The notes beneath the pieces were generated by a model. It searched no databases. It had not been told where the DNA came from and was given only the letters and a program-made list of their open reading frames with translations. DNA of 64,000 nt from Przewalskia tangutica (Eukaryota > Streptophyta > Magnoliopsida > Solanales > Solanaceae). Below are positions 48,614 to 61,117 of the stretch, in pieces. The stretch covers positions 151,499 to 215,498 of the forward strand of contig JAQGDG010000262.1 of assembly GCA_029844215.1 (NCBI GenBank). Direction: 5' to 3'. Each line of letters opens with the position of its first letter. Position 1 is the first letter of the stretch. A program made the translations under genes and the position numbers.

Positions 48614-49319
48614 CTTTTGTCACGACCCGGCCGGGCATGGCCCAGTGCCCTACACAGGCACCGCTACGAGTATCATCCCGAGATAATCGAAACATACATG
48701 AAACTAGAACAAATAAATAAACAAAGATAAAATCAGCAGGTTGGCAAATAAGGCTACCTCTTGAATAAGTAGATACATCTGTGACGATTTGCCTCCTTTC
48801 CTTTTACAAAGCGACCCCTGATATGTGACTCTGAGACCTCTAAGAGTTTTAACATAACAAGCGTGGCGGGGCGGGGCCACGCCATACCTCTGAATATCAT
48901 GGATCTGGCTCGGGAAAACACGTACCAAGAGATAAGCCTCGGAGCAAATGGAGCTTTTCCCAGCTGACGAGATCTAAAGCCGAGGATCGCGACACAGGTA
49001 CCTAAAACCTGCGGGCATGAGCGACCCGGCGAGTCGATTACAACGAGTGCGAATATGGAGCGAAATAGCGTCGATGCGCGATCATAAGCGTACGAAAGAA
49101 TGGCGAGGGACAAGTATAAAAATCATGCGGATCTGCCGTGTCATTACCAACATGAACTTAATCGTACCTTATTATCTTTTCCCGATTTCAATAAAAGTTA
49201 TAGTCACATTCTTATGCGCAGTTAGGAAAAATCATTAAGTTCATTACCATATAATTTCCTTATCTTTCATAACATAATCCGCCGCTTATGGAGGGCCGCG
49301 TATACTACCAGCCCGATGC

Positions 49320-49839
49320 GGGGCCTTGATCGAAATCCTCAAATATCAAAGCGTGTCAGTGGAATCCCCATCCTTGCCGACGCTATAAGTGTAAATATAA
49401 CCATGTGGCAGCGCGTGGCATCCGCTCATTGTCGTCGTACATACCAACATATATATATATATATCTCGCGTGGAATCCCGTATGTGCGCGTAGGTGTAAC
49501 ATATAACCATGTGGCGCGGTGGCATCCACCTTCGGCGTACCACGTACACAACACATATATATATATATATATACGCGATCGCGTGCCGGAATCACGTCGT
49601 ATAAGCGTGGCCATGCGTGCCCTCGGCGTCCTGCATCGTGAGTGCGGTCTTCGTAGAGCTAGCCCGTGGGTAATAATATACCATGGCGCGTGCCGGAATC
49701 CCACGTCGTATAAACATGACCGTGGAGTAATAAAACACGCGGACATCCCAACGCGTCTGGCTGCGTGCCGGCGTCCTCGTCGTATAGCGTGGCGAGATCG
49801 ATCCTGATGGAAGCATACGTGGAATCTCGATCATTGCGG
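49320..49839 (-). repeat. Minisatellite with AT microsatellites in LTR slot
   Basis: Units of about 75-90 bp contain CGTGCCGGAATCCC or a variant, then CGTCGTATAAGCGTGGCCATG. Two include runs of AT dinucleotides (about 49448-49464 and 49552-49572). The array continues after the inserted LTR at about 56040-56150. A 163-codon plus-strand frame here is only a translation of the repeat. Confidence 0.75.
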
Positions 49840-50338
49840 TGTTATACCCGTAGTTAGGGTATGTATGTGAGCGTGCGTCACGAGAATCTGTGAGAAAAAA
49901 TTGGAAAGAAAGAAAGATGTGATTTTTCGGCGGAAAAGTTTCGGTTTTGTGAAGGAAAAAGGTTAGTTGATGGGAATTGGATTCCCAGTTTGGTATTTGG
50001 ACTTCTTGGATTATATTAGAATTTTGGGATTTTATTTTGAGAAATGGTCACGTGGGGCCACGGGAAAATTTATGGTTTTGTGGGGCCATTTTTGTTTTTG
50101 AGATTTTCGGTATTTTGGATATTTTGGAAAGCGAAATATTTTGGGCGAGTCGAGAGGCGACACGTGTCACCCCGTGTGACTGGCCGGGTGGAGGACCAGT
50201 GGCTAGCGACTTGTCCTTGGCGAAATGGCCATGGCATGTGGAAACAATTTCGTTGGCCATGTGGTGTGGTGGGACCCACACACGCGTGGCCCAATCTTGA
50301 CCATACACTTGATAAGATCATGACCTTTGTTTGTTCTA

Positions 50339-50346
50339 TAAATACC
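50339..50346 (+). promoter_or_regulatory. TATA box of LTR 49840
   Basis: TATAAATA, about 500 bp from the LTR start. Confidence 0.6.
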
Positions 50347-50648
50347 CCTTGATATGAGCGTAATTTCATCAGCAAAGACCGAGGCAAAATTTCCCTCACT
50401 TTAGCTTGTATTTTCGTCCCCCTCCCCCACTTGTGTAGAAATACTTCTAGAATTGTTGTATAATCCCAAATACATTGGCCTAGTATCCCTAGTAGTATTC
50501 CAAAGTTATTTCAATACTAGGAGCCCGGAAATACTACTTTATTCGATAGTCATGCGAAACCAGAAAAATCTTCATAACTTGGTTGAAGTGTTTAGAAGTT
50601 GTTTAGAAACTTCTAAGGGTTGTTGGAGCGGGTTGGGCGTAAGGAGTT

Positions 50649-53600
50649 TGTTATACCGTATTTCGGGTATATGCGTGAGGCGTGCAGTATTAAATTTGTG
50701 CCTTAAGAATTGACAAGTTTCGAAATTTGGGCGCAGTGTCGAAATAGTCGTTTTAAATGAAGCGTTTTACTAAACTTGCGAAGGAAAATTCGGCTATGTC
50801 ATTTTCTAATTTTTGCGGATTTTCGAGAGCGAAACATGTTGGACCAGCGGGAGGGTGACATGTGTCACCAAGCATTGGATGAGTGTGGCGGTAATGCTTG
50901 GCGAAATGGGTGACTTTAGTTGGTAGGATATTTTGTGCAGAAGTTGTTGTGGTAGATGGATAAGGTGCGCTTGGCTTAAATCTGGCCCTACACTTGCCTT
51001 ACACTTGGATGAATCTTGGCCATTGGTTGGTCCTTTCTTGACCTATAAATACCCTTGTTGAAGAGTTATTTAAATCTAAATTGACGATCTTTCTAAGTCT
51101 CAAATCTCCTCCCTCTTGTTTGTAGTTCGTCAAGAGTCTCCCCCTCCCAGGTGAGCCTTGGCGAGAGCCACCCCTCCCCTTTGTGGTGTCTAGGTTTGTA
51201 GGTGCCCACTGCTAGTTGTCTCGTATAAATACCCACTTTTATGGTATAGAAATACTCTCAGTATTGTTATAATGCTAATACCTTGGCCCGAATACCTTGT
51301 ATTATTCGAGGTTACACTTACAAAAGCCAGAAAATACTATTATACCTTATTTAGCCACTAAGCGAAACCCTAAGGAAATCTTCATTGATGGTTGAAGTAT
51401 TTAAGTAAGTTGGTTAGAACTTCAAGGGTTGTTTGGGCGGATTAGACACTCGGGTAAGAGCTAAGCGTTGCTCGGGAGCGACTTTAAACTGGATAATTTT
51501 GGGCTCGTCGAGTAAATACTCATCCTTCTATTGTAATTGGAAATTACATACTATAGTAGTATAGAAATGAATATAAGATTCGTAGAAGAGAATTGAAGCT
51601 GTAATGAAGGATATTACAGAATAGACTTGACTGAAATCACATCGGAAAGAATAAGTAAAAGTTAAAGCCCTACTTACATAGAGGGTAATACTGATGGTGA
51701 TAAACTTTATTGGTTGAATGTTTTGCAAGTAGCGTGTGCTACTTAGAAGGTGGACAAATTAATAGGGTTATGGCCGTGGGCGTTTTGCTTATAGTCGATA
51801 ATCGTGCGAGGTATGTGATTCTTCATATACTCTTGAGCATGAATATATATATAATGCGGTAGGCGTGCGTGTGGCAATGTCTTTGACTTAAGCACAATAA
51901 TAAAGAATCGGAAATATTTCAAAGAATGAATAAACCTTTTTGAAAGAAGAGTACTTAGTTTTAAAAGAGTTATACTAGACTTTATGGGAGTTAGGTATAA
52001 CGTCTTAAGAGAAGGTAAAAATGGTTTCTGATCCTAGAAGTTAAGAGACTTGATCTTAAGATAAGAGACTTAGCGAATTAATATGGATGTTTGTGTGAAG
52101 CCTCGTTCGTGAGTAATGAGTACTAGGTTTTAAAAGGATTAATGTTTCTTGATTTGAGAATGGAATGTGTATCGACAAACCCTTTGCGGCGTTAATAAAG
52201 GAAAATGTAATGAATAATGAAAATTATTAAAACCGATAGAAACCTCAAATCTGCATAGAAGCTAAGATGAGACAAAATGATATTACATTTTCTAGATCAT
52301 GATTTGTTTTTAAATAAATGGTTATAATAAAGAATAAGCTGCTCACACGTATGGCTTATGTTATCAATTGTTTTAAAGAGATTAAAACATTGAACTATTA
52401 AACTTTCTAAAGTAAAGAAAGCTAGATAATTGAAATTAGGCAAAGCTGAAACTGCAGGAAAAGGAAGGCATTGTCTTGTCTTAAAATGGTTTAAAAACAT
52501 AAAGTGTTATATGACTTTATGGGAAGTTGAATTATAACGACTTTATGAAAACAAAGAAGGGTTTTATCCTTTGGTTTTAATGTGGTAACTTCGACTTTAA
52601 AGAAAGTGTTTTGGTTTACCTAAAAATGTAAGTCACTCTATTTTTATACTACGGTGTCGGTGACTTTTATAAAGGAATTTAACGTCGTAGTACTTTGGGA
52701 GTTAAAACAGGACTTTGATATAAAATGGAAGTACCTTGAGTTGTGTATAACTTGCCTATACTTGTCGTTGCATAACTTGCCTATGCTTGTTGTTGTGTAA
52801 CTTCGCCTATACTAGGTGTGATAACGCTTTGTTGTAGAATTGTGTTTACATGCTTTGCGCCTCTGGTTGGAGGGCGGTTGACTTATTGAGAACTTGTGGA
52901 CATGTCGCCGTCACGAGTCGGGGCATGTGGCGTGCGGCGAGTTGATTACCGATATATTGTTATTGTGGTCACGTGGACGTATACCGATCTGCAGTCGGGG
53001 CATATGGCGTGCGGCGGGGTTGATCGCGGATATATTGTTGTTGATGTTACATGGACATGTCTACAGTCTGGTCAGGGGCATGTGGCGTGCGGCATTGTTA
53101 TTATTGTTGCATCGTAGGCGTGTATGCCGTCACGAGTCGAGGGCATGTGGCCGTAATCTGAACATGATTGATGTTGTGGCGTGAGACCCATAGTTGTATT
53201 GAGTGATGACTTTGGCGTGAGTCACGACTTGGCTAACTTCGTTGCGTCGTATTTTGGTTATCATACATGTCTCACCTTTATATGGCTTTATGATTTAAGC
53301 TGCGATATTTTGATTTCACATACTTGTTGTTATGCCGACCTCGCCCAAGTGCGTTACATCTGCATGAGTAGAAGTACATTGGCTGTCGATCCCCGCTTTT
53401 AGGATCTCCTTTCAGCGTATTGGGAAGCTCCGTTCCTTCGGAGGCTTATATTTGGTATGTGTTCCCTGAGTTGTAGGTTCTTGTGCATTCAGGGGTATGG
53501 CGACCACTGTCCCATCATAGATGTTGTAAATCTTAAGTGCATGTAATCTTTGTTGTGAGGCGGAGTTGTAAAAAGGATTAAAGCTGTTCGGGTTTTATGT

Positions 53601-53752
53601 ATTAATATCTGAAAGCCCTTGTTTTGGTTGCTTTGTTTATATATATAATATCTCTTTGCTTCATGTCTTGTTTTTATGTTCGCTGATTTTCTACGATGTA
53701 TGACTACTTGGGTGCGGGTAAGGCACGATCCACGGGCAGGTTAGGATCTTGC
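50649..53752 (+). mobile_element. Solo LTR nested in LTR 49840
   Basis: About 3104 bp starting TGTTATACCG, flanked by GAGTT on both sides (50644-50648 and 53753-53757). The 3' end reads CACGGGCAGGTTAGGATC instead of the usual GTCGTGACA, so the terminus is altered. TATAAATA is at 51044-51051. The minisatellite at 52895-53150 is the same 70-bp family as in the minus-strand LTRs at 22655 and 27270. Confidence 0.8.
52895..53160 (+). repeat. Minisatellite, about 70-bp unit, four copies
   Basis: Units contain GGGCATGTGGCGTGCGGC, then a GATATATTGTTATTGTGG-like run and ACATGGACATGTC. They are the complement of the family at 22655-22920 and 27270-27545. Position is the LTR slot, just before the GACTTTGGCGTGAGTCACGAC block. 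Confidence 0.8.
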
Positions 53753-54789
53753 GAGTTGGAGCTAAGCGTTGCCCAGGATCGACTTATAATCTTGGATAAT
53801 TTTGGGCTTATCCGAGGTAATGATCTGTGTCCCTATTGTAATTGGATATTACATGTTGTAGTAGTTATACTTGAGTATATTATATTGGAAGGATAATTAT
53901 AGCAGATTGACGTATGTTACATTTGGATTGTATTCTGATGGCTTGTGTAGTATTATTGTGAAGGAATTGAACACGTCGGTTAGGCGTGTAATCCACAGGA
54001 GTTGTTGGCACATTAGCGGGCCTTGGAAGGAGGAGATTTATGTGATAAGCGGGAGTCTTTGCCGAATTTTACGTAGAATAAGGAATCTTGTATTTAGAAT
54101 ATTCTCTGAAGAGAACTAGAAGTTGATAGATGTATTGTGGTTATTATAGGTGGATCTTCTGCATGACATACTTGACTTGGCTTGTGGTTTAAGCTAAAAG
54201 GTATGTGATTCTTCTATACTCTTGAGCATGATTGTTGTGAACTATATAGTCACGGTAGGCGTGCGTGTGTGAAATGAATTTTGTTTGTTTAAAACATAAA
54301 AGTGTTATAATGGCTTTATGGGAAGATAGTTATACGACTTTATGAGGATAAAAGAAAGATTTGATTTTGTGATAAAAGCGACTTGATTTTGAAAGTTAAG
54401 AGACTTGATCTTGAAAGATAAGAGACTTGACTTATAGCGACTTGTTTTGGAAAGGAGAAGTAACTTGATTTAAGTATAGGTTACTTGTTTTTAAAAGAGT
54501 AAGTTTTGGGTTTTAAAATTATACTTGATGTTGTTTTAAAAAGAAAAGTACTTGATTTTAGAAGTCTTATAAAGGTCTTTTCTGAAAGTAAAGTAATTTG
54601 GTTTGAAAGGAAGCGTGTTTTTAATACTATTGGTATTAGTATTATGTGGCTTTACGTAAAGAAAGGGTCTTTTGAAAGAATGAAAGTATGTAGTATTTTG
54701 GGGTTGAAACGGATTGTTGATATAAAATGAAAGTACATTGAACTTGCCTATGCTTGTTGTGATAGCCTTTGTTGTGCAAGTGTTTTGAT

Positions 54790-55440
54790 TACGTACTCTG
54801 AGTGTCTCGGGAGGAAAAGCTATCGATTGATTGCTTGGACATGCGTGCGTTGGATGATCCACAGTATCGTCCGCTGGTATTATCTTGTTATTTCCTTTGG
54901 AGCGTCTTGTGCGATGGATGATCCGGGCGTCGTCGATAGGATGGTTTCATGACGTGCTTTCCGAGGTGAGATCTTGGGGCATGCGGTCGTTATGAGGTTT
55001 GTTATTTGTCCATGGACGCTAATCCGTGAAGCTTGCGCGGTGTGGCCCGATGCGGGCTTGATTTGTACATGGATTGAGCACACTTTAGATACTTGTCTGG
55101 TCATTTCTGGGTGTATCGGCGGGGCTACGGTAGATAGCTTGAGATGCGCCTCGATCGTATCTGCGTGAGGCGGTAGGCTGTAGTGCGTTAAACATAGTCT
55201 TGCCTCGGCGATTGCGTGGCTAACTTTTGGATCTGACCAGTTGGCTTCCGTACTTTGCCAGTGAAGGGATATGACTAGCTTTTTAGGCTGATATGGCGAC
55301 TCTACTTGCCAGCGATCGGTTTGAGTAGCGCGAGGCGAGATCTGAGTGTTCAGATTCACGTATGGGTGTTGTTTTACATCATGTCTGCCAGCGTGAGAAA
55401 TGAGTTCACGGCGTGAGTGATATTATGGGCGTGAAGACCC
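54790..55440 (+). other. Non-repetitive sequence in the LTR minisatellite slot
   Basis: In LTR 49840 the interval between the GATAGCCTTTG block (about 54762) and the GGCGTGAGTGATATTATGGG block (about 55414) has no tandem repeat that I can see. It holds about 650 bp of apparently unique sequence, with a 159-codon minus-strand frame (54880-55359) and a 64-codon plus-strand frame (54974-55168). I recognise no domain in either. It may be an old, scrambled minisatellite or a captured host fragment. Confidence 0.4.
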
Positions 55441-58400
55441 ATAGATTGTAATGTGAAGTGATTATTACAGGATATCGTCCGCGCTTACTTGCCTGCTTGT
55501 TTTACTTATCGCCAAAATGGTTTTATAAAATGATGAAATATGATTTCATTCTGATGACCACCGATTTCACATACTTAATTACTGTTGTCTTGACCTCGCT
55601 TCGGGCTGCGTTCATGCTGTGAGTGAAGTACACGGTATTGATCCTCGCTCATAGGATCGCCGATTCGGCGTTGGAAGAGCTCGCCGTTTCTCCGGAGAGC
55701 TTATCTTTTGGTATAGTCCCGCATGATCGGTGTAGAGTACTTGTATGCATTCCATAGAGGGTATGGCGGGACACACAATGTCGTCATAGATGTTATTCTA
55801 CGATGCTTAGAAAGTGCATGCGAAATGCGTGGCGATTGTAAAGGATTTTAGCACATGACCGATTATATGTATATACGTGAAGGTGTGGCGGATTTGGTTG
55901 GCTTTGTTTTCTTATATTTGTCTCTTGTTTCTGTTTAAACTTTATTTCGCTGATTTTCTACGATGTTGTTATCACTAGAGGTGCGGGGTAAGGCACGATC
56001 GCGGAAAGGTTGAATGGTGGCGGCGGCCCGGTGCGTCGATAAAATGGGGCATCTAACGGCGTCTGATCCTGCCGGAATCTACATGGTATGGCGTATCGAG
56101 ATCAATCATAATGAGCATACCCGTGGAAGTCCCGTCACTTTGCCCGATGCGTCCAAATGTTAACGACCAGCGGCCTCGGTGAGAACCGCGACAGCGTGAA
56201 CGTATAATACTTGCACTCAGCTATCACAAGCGAAACCTGAAACGAGTTCGTTAAACACTTTTAGACTTCTTTTTATAAACTCATGGCAGCTTTTCGTTTC
56301 ACACATAAAAATCCGAGAATTTGCTTAAGTACCACATGCTTACATTACTTTCAAAAAGATTCCTTTTTCATATAAAACCCAAGATACTAACACCGTAGTA
56401 TCAAAGCAATGTACATTTCACCTAAGAATCACTATACTTTAGAAATCTACATTTCTCGAGCTTAAATCCAAGTGACCCTTACATAAAGCTAAGCACGTGT
56501 TGCAAATCAAATTGCCCTTCCTTAACTCAGATTTATTTCTTTGATTACTTTATTAAGAAAACCATTCTCTTAACCTTCCATAAAGCGTTAACAAACTTCC
56601 CATAAACGTTATAACCATATAGTTTTAAAACAAACCGTCAACATAACCAAAAGACTTATATTTTTTTAAAACCAAATTATTATATATTTTGAATCAATTC
56701 TCCTTAACTTTCAAAGTACAATTAGTCTCTTAACCTTTAGAAATCAAAATCAACTCCTTTATTATAAAACCTTGGCCAATTGATTGCCTTAAAAATCAGT
56801 GCCTTTACGCTAAATCAAGTCATTTATCTTCCATAAAGCAAATGTAACGACTTTCCAGCCAAATCGCGTTATATTCACTTTATACGCCTTTGAAAATATA
56901 ATTTCTATCGAGGACTTTATTACGTTTAAAGCAGACAAGTATCTTGTCTTTAAAACCTCTTGATCCCTTAACTTAATAAAACTTAAGGCACGTCCTTTAT
57001 TCTTTCAAGAAGTGAGTTAATCTCTAACTACGCGACTTAGCTTTATTCGTAAAACTAGTGAGATATCAGTCTTGTGTACCATTACTATACACGTGCAACT
57101 AGTCATACTCAAAAGATGAAGTTCTATTAGAGTAAATCACACAACTACCTCTTAACCTCTAAGAGTAGAAGAAGTATGAAATGATACCACCGGTATATTC
57201 CATACATGAATCATGCAAAAGGAAGAAGAGATTCGCGTACCTCGTGAAGCGATTATCGACAAGTGGCAAAGCTCAAAGTATGACCTTGATGGCTATTCCA
57301 TCCTTCAAGTAGGATAAGCTATGTAGTACTTCAACCTGTAATGGTCACAACTCGTCCATTAACCTCTCTTCAAGCGTCAGAATATTCTAAGTGCTAAGTC
57401 ACTATAGTCTGCGATCGGACGTCACCTGCTTTGTTTCTCTTACTTTTGCCACCTTTTTCAGGCGAATACAATAACCAATACGTACATTAAGCCAATTATT
57501 AATTAACAATGAGGATTACACGCCTACTAGGCGTGTAAAATTTATTATGATAGATATCAAACTAATACAAACTATATGTCCATTAAATAACGTTGAGTAC
57601 CCGCAATGCAATTCTTATCAATTTCCATTTAATCCAAATTGTTAGCATAACATGGTATCAGTGTAATCTATATATAATCTTCAGAAATATGTAACATCAC
57701 GTGATTCTAATGCAAACGACCAAATTGTAATCAACTTCACATAGCTTACATTCGTTTTTGATTTAAGACTCTGAAAGCGATACATATGCCAAGCTTTAAC
57801 ATATCAGCTTCATACTAACTAACATGCCAAGTTAACAACAACAATATATATAATCTTGTAACACGATTAAGAACGAGTTATACCTCAACAGATCTCAATC
57901 CAACTCCAAATCTGAGAGATGGCTCGCCCAGTATGACTTGAAATCTTGAAGACAACGATCCATTAGTTGAGACCCAGCAGAACAACACCAAACTCCTTCA
58001 ATTTCAAACAAAACTAGAAACAACTAGGTTTAGCTTTGCGACTAACTCGAAAACTATCTTTTTCAGAGATTTTCTATTGAGATACCTCGCAAATACCTAC
58101 GCAGACCTTGGTTTAAAGTGTGGAGCTTATTGGATAAAGAAACGCAATTTTTCTCTTTCAAGTGGGCATGAACCGAGAGCCTCACTTGTTATGTGAAAAA
58201 CACAAAATTTTTTCTAAGTGTTGGCATTAGTCTTGCTACTTAATGACAATATATATACGTTGGAGGTCGAGATGTGGAAAACAGTGGGTGGCTTGGATGA
58301 GAGCAGCTAAATATCAAGTCTTGTGGTCCCTTGACCAGTCAATTTTCCTCAGCTCGCGACTTGCAGGGCTTAATCACATCCTAGCAAAGTCAAATGACCC

Positions 58401-58583
58401 TTTTGTCCATGGCATTTTCGTCAAGCTCCACTAAAGGGTATGCGATAATACATTACCGTTAAATCCTGTAATACGTTTCAAACGTTCCATAATTCGATAA
58501 ATTTTTATAAGTCACCGAATCTTAACGCTCTGTGAAGTTCTTCACGTGCGTTCTTCAAACATCTGCAAATGCGAGGTGTAACA

Positions 58584-61117
58584 AAGGTATACTGCCGGCC
58601 CATTCTGAGACGCGGTAATGTCATATAGTCTGCCATAAGGTATCTTTTTGCCCGTTCTGGAATGGTAATGTCGTATAAATCCGGGGTACAACCTTTCGCA
58701 TTACTACGTACCTCTTCTTTTTTTTTAAAGGCTTCTTTCTAATAAAACTTCAAGATACTAACAACCGCATAGTATCAAGTCATATCTTACTTTTCGAACA
58801 AATCCGCAATGCCTTTTAGAAATCGTTCACAGAACTACAAATCAGAAGTGACTTCTTTCTTAAACCTTAAGCGGTGGTACCTTTAAAACAAATTGCCGCC
58901 AACTTATTGAAAGTGCGTTATTTGTTTATATTACTAGAGAAATCCGTTATTAACACTTGGCCAAGTTATTATAACGACTTCCCATCGCGAATTATCACAA
59001 CTTTATGCCTTAAACAATTCATTAACTTGCCAATCGAGGACATCTTTCAAATCAAGTTACATAACTTTTAAAATACTTCAAGTCTCTTAACTTTGAAAAT
59101 CCAAGTTTCTTAACTTGGAATTTAACATCTCTTTATCTTTAGAATATCAAAATCATGCTTTCCAATCAAGTATTCCGTACATTTAAATCAAGTCATTTAA
59201 CTTCGCACAGAAATCAAGTCCCGTATTGAAAAATAAAGTTTCTTAACCTTTTAAGAATTCGAGTTCATAGTCTTAAAAACTTAAATACGTAAACTATTTT
59301 TAAATTAAGTAACGTATACTTTGGTGCGTTGTGAATAAGTTATACTTATTTATCCACGATATTGAGTAGCCATGATCGAGGAAAATGGAATACAATTTTG
59401 TCTTATCTTAGTTTCTATCTGGAGATGGAAGATTACTCATTTGTGCATAAATCAGTTGTCATTACATTTTCCTTTTTAGCTGTGATGGCTTGTTGATACT
59501 TATTCGTTTGTCTTAGTAAAATTAGCCCAGTCTGACTTGGCTCTGAATACTCTGCGACTCTTGACGTCCAGTAAGACTTGGTAGAACTTGGATAACCTGA
59601 GCATGCTTTTACATAGAGTAAATCACATCATTACCTCTTAGCTTCCTAAGAGTAGAGAGGAACATGAAATATTACCACGTGTATATTCCATACATAGAAT
59701 CATGCCAAAGGAAGGAAGAGGTTCACATACCTCGCGGCGATTATCGACAAGTAGCAAAATGCTCCAAAGTACTTCAACCTTGATAGTTATTCCATCCTTC
59801 AAGTAGAATACGCTATACTTAGTACTTCAACCTATAATGGCCATAACACGTCCATTAACTTCTTACTTCAGACGTAGAATATTATAAGTGCAAAGTCACT
59901 AAATTCTACGGAAAATCGGACAGCACTTCCTTTGTTTCTACATACTTTGCCACCTTTTTCAAGGTCGAATTCAATAACCAAACACGCCACATTTAAGGCC
60001 CAACAATGTAATTAACAATAGGGGATTACACGCCTACTAGACGTGTAAAATTCCGCCCCACAATTGATATCAAACGAATACAACTACAGGTGTAAATTCG
60101 GCAACTTTAGACACAACAACACCAATTCTTATCCAATTCCTTTTCAATCCAAATTGTTTAGTATAACATGATATCAAGTCGCAATTGATTATAACTACTA
60201 CAATCATCAAGTACGTAACATGCGACGATTTTAATTAACGACCAAATTGTAATCCAACTTCTAATGGCTTGTATGTCATTTTGGATTTTAGGCTACAACC
60301 ATCCATATCACTTATAAATCTTCAACACATATACTTCATGCTAGTAAAATGTAAGGCTAACAACAATATATAATCTTGTAACATTTTAAGAGAACAAGAT
60401 TGTTACCTCAATGAGTCTTAATCCAACTTCAAATCCAAAGTCGCTCCTTAGCAACTTAGAGCCTCTTCTTGACACTTCAATCCACCACTTGAGACCCTTA
60501 GAATATCACAAACCACTTCCCTTAAATCTTCCAATCAAAACCTAGAAAAACAACTAGTTTTCACCTTGCGACTAATACAAAAACGCTATTTTTCCGGGAT
60601 CTTTCTATTGAGATACCCTTACAATACCCTCATGAACCTTGGTTTAAAGTGTGGAGCTTATTGGAAAACAAACAAATTTTATTCTTTTTCTTTCTTGTTG
60701 AACCCGAGAGCAATAGCTTTGTTCATCCAATTTTCTTAAAAAATTTCTAAGTATAGAAAGCTTGTCTCACTACTAGTATCCTTATATAGCAACATGGAGG
60801 GCTAAGATTAAGTGTGGTTTGGATGCATCTCTTTTAAATATCAAGTTAAGTGGTCTCATTGACCAAGTCAATAATATCAAGCTCTACTACTTGCAAGACT
60901 TTGTCATCTTAATAATGGTCAAATGACCCTTTTGTCCTTACCAAAATCGTCCAAGACCAATCTAGGGGGTGACACGTGTCGCCCTCCCATTCGTCGCAAC
61001 ATTTCATTTTCCGACAATTCCATAATTCCGACAAATTTTTACTAGACTCAAATCTTAACATTTTTGAGTTCTTACGTACGTTGTTATAACCATGTCCTGA
61101 AAATTCGGGGTGTAACA
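58584..61117 (-). mobile_element. Partial LTR repeat (sense-strand 5' two-thirds)
   Basis: 2534 bp starting inside a minisatellite (GGTATACTGCCGGCCCATTC, then GTAATGTCATATAG; about two units to 58690) and ending at an LTR start (GTGTAACA, 61117). It lacks the other LTR end and abuts the end of LTR 48618-58583. Its GTATGTGA block complement is near 59728. It is followed by a second copy of the same kind. There is no gene in this interval. Confidence 0.75.

Larger units (their letters stand above)
46907..48617 (-). mobile_element. Internal domain with gag relic and intact PBS
   Basis: Minus-strand internal domain of 1711 bp. It begins at the PPT complement (TTCTTCCC) and a damaged hairpin (46914-46936) and ends at the PBS complement GCTCTGATACCA (48602-48613), which is an exact initiator tRNA-Met match. 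CCTAAATGTCCTGCGACCTC at 48502-48521 is another uninterrupted copy of element A's target. Between about 46940 and 47140 there is only decayed untranslated sequence. Confidence 0.8.
49840..56005 (+). mobile_element. Plus-strand LTR inserted in a minisatellite, itself interrupted
   Basis: Starts TGTTATACCCG at 49840 inside the repeat array of LTR 48618-58583. It is interrupted by LTR 50649-53752, resumes at 53753 with GGAGCTAAGCGTTG, and ends near 56005 after AAGGCACGATCGCGG. The GTCGTGACA terminus is not recognisable, so the right edge is approximate. TATAAATA is at 50339-50346. No internal domain is visible on either side, so it is a solo LTR. Its minisatellite slot holds unusual non-repetitive sequence (54790-55440). 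Confidence 0.75.
48618..58583 (-). mobile_element. Diverged minus-strand LTR, interrupted
   Basis: 5' LTR of the minus-strand element. It starts TGTCACGACC and ends GTGTAACA at 58583. It is interrupted from 49840 to about 56005 by a plus-strand LTR; the remaining ~3.8 kb shows the usual landmarks. The GTATGTGA block complement is near 57236 and TATATATA near 58249-58257. From about 56150 to 58583 the sequence is a diverged subfamily of the LTR 5' half, with no gene. Confidence 0.8.

Noticed and set aside
48210..48695. 161-codon minus-strand open frame
   Set aside because: It crosses the PBS and LTR edge and is out of register with the gag relic beside it. It is a chance frame in GC-rich sequence.
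49316..49807. 163-codon plus-strand open frame with runs of Tyr-Ile
   Set aside because: It translates the LTR minisatellite and its AT microsatellites. The overlapping minus-strand frames are equally long, and no domain is visible.
54536..54862. 108-codon minus-strand open frame
   Set aside because: It lies in AT-rich LTR sequence that is conserved only as LTR. It has low-complexity composition and no homologous frame in other copies.
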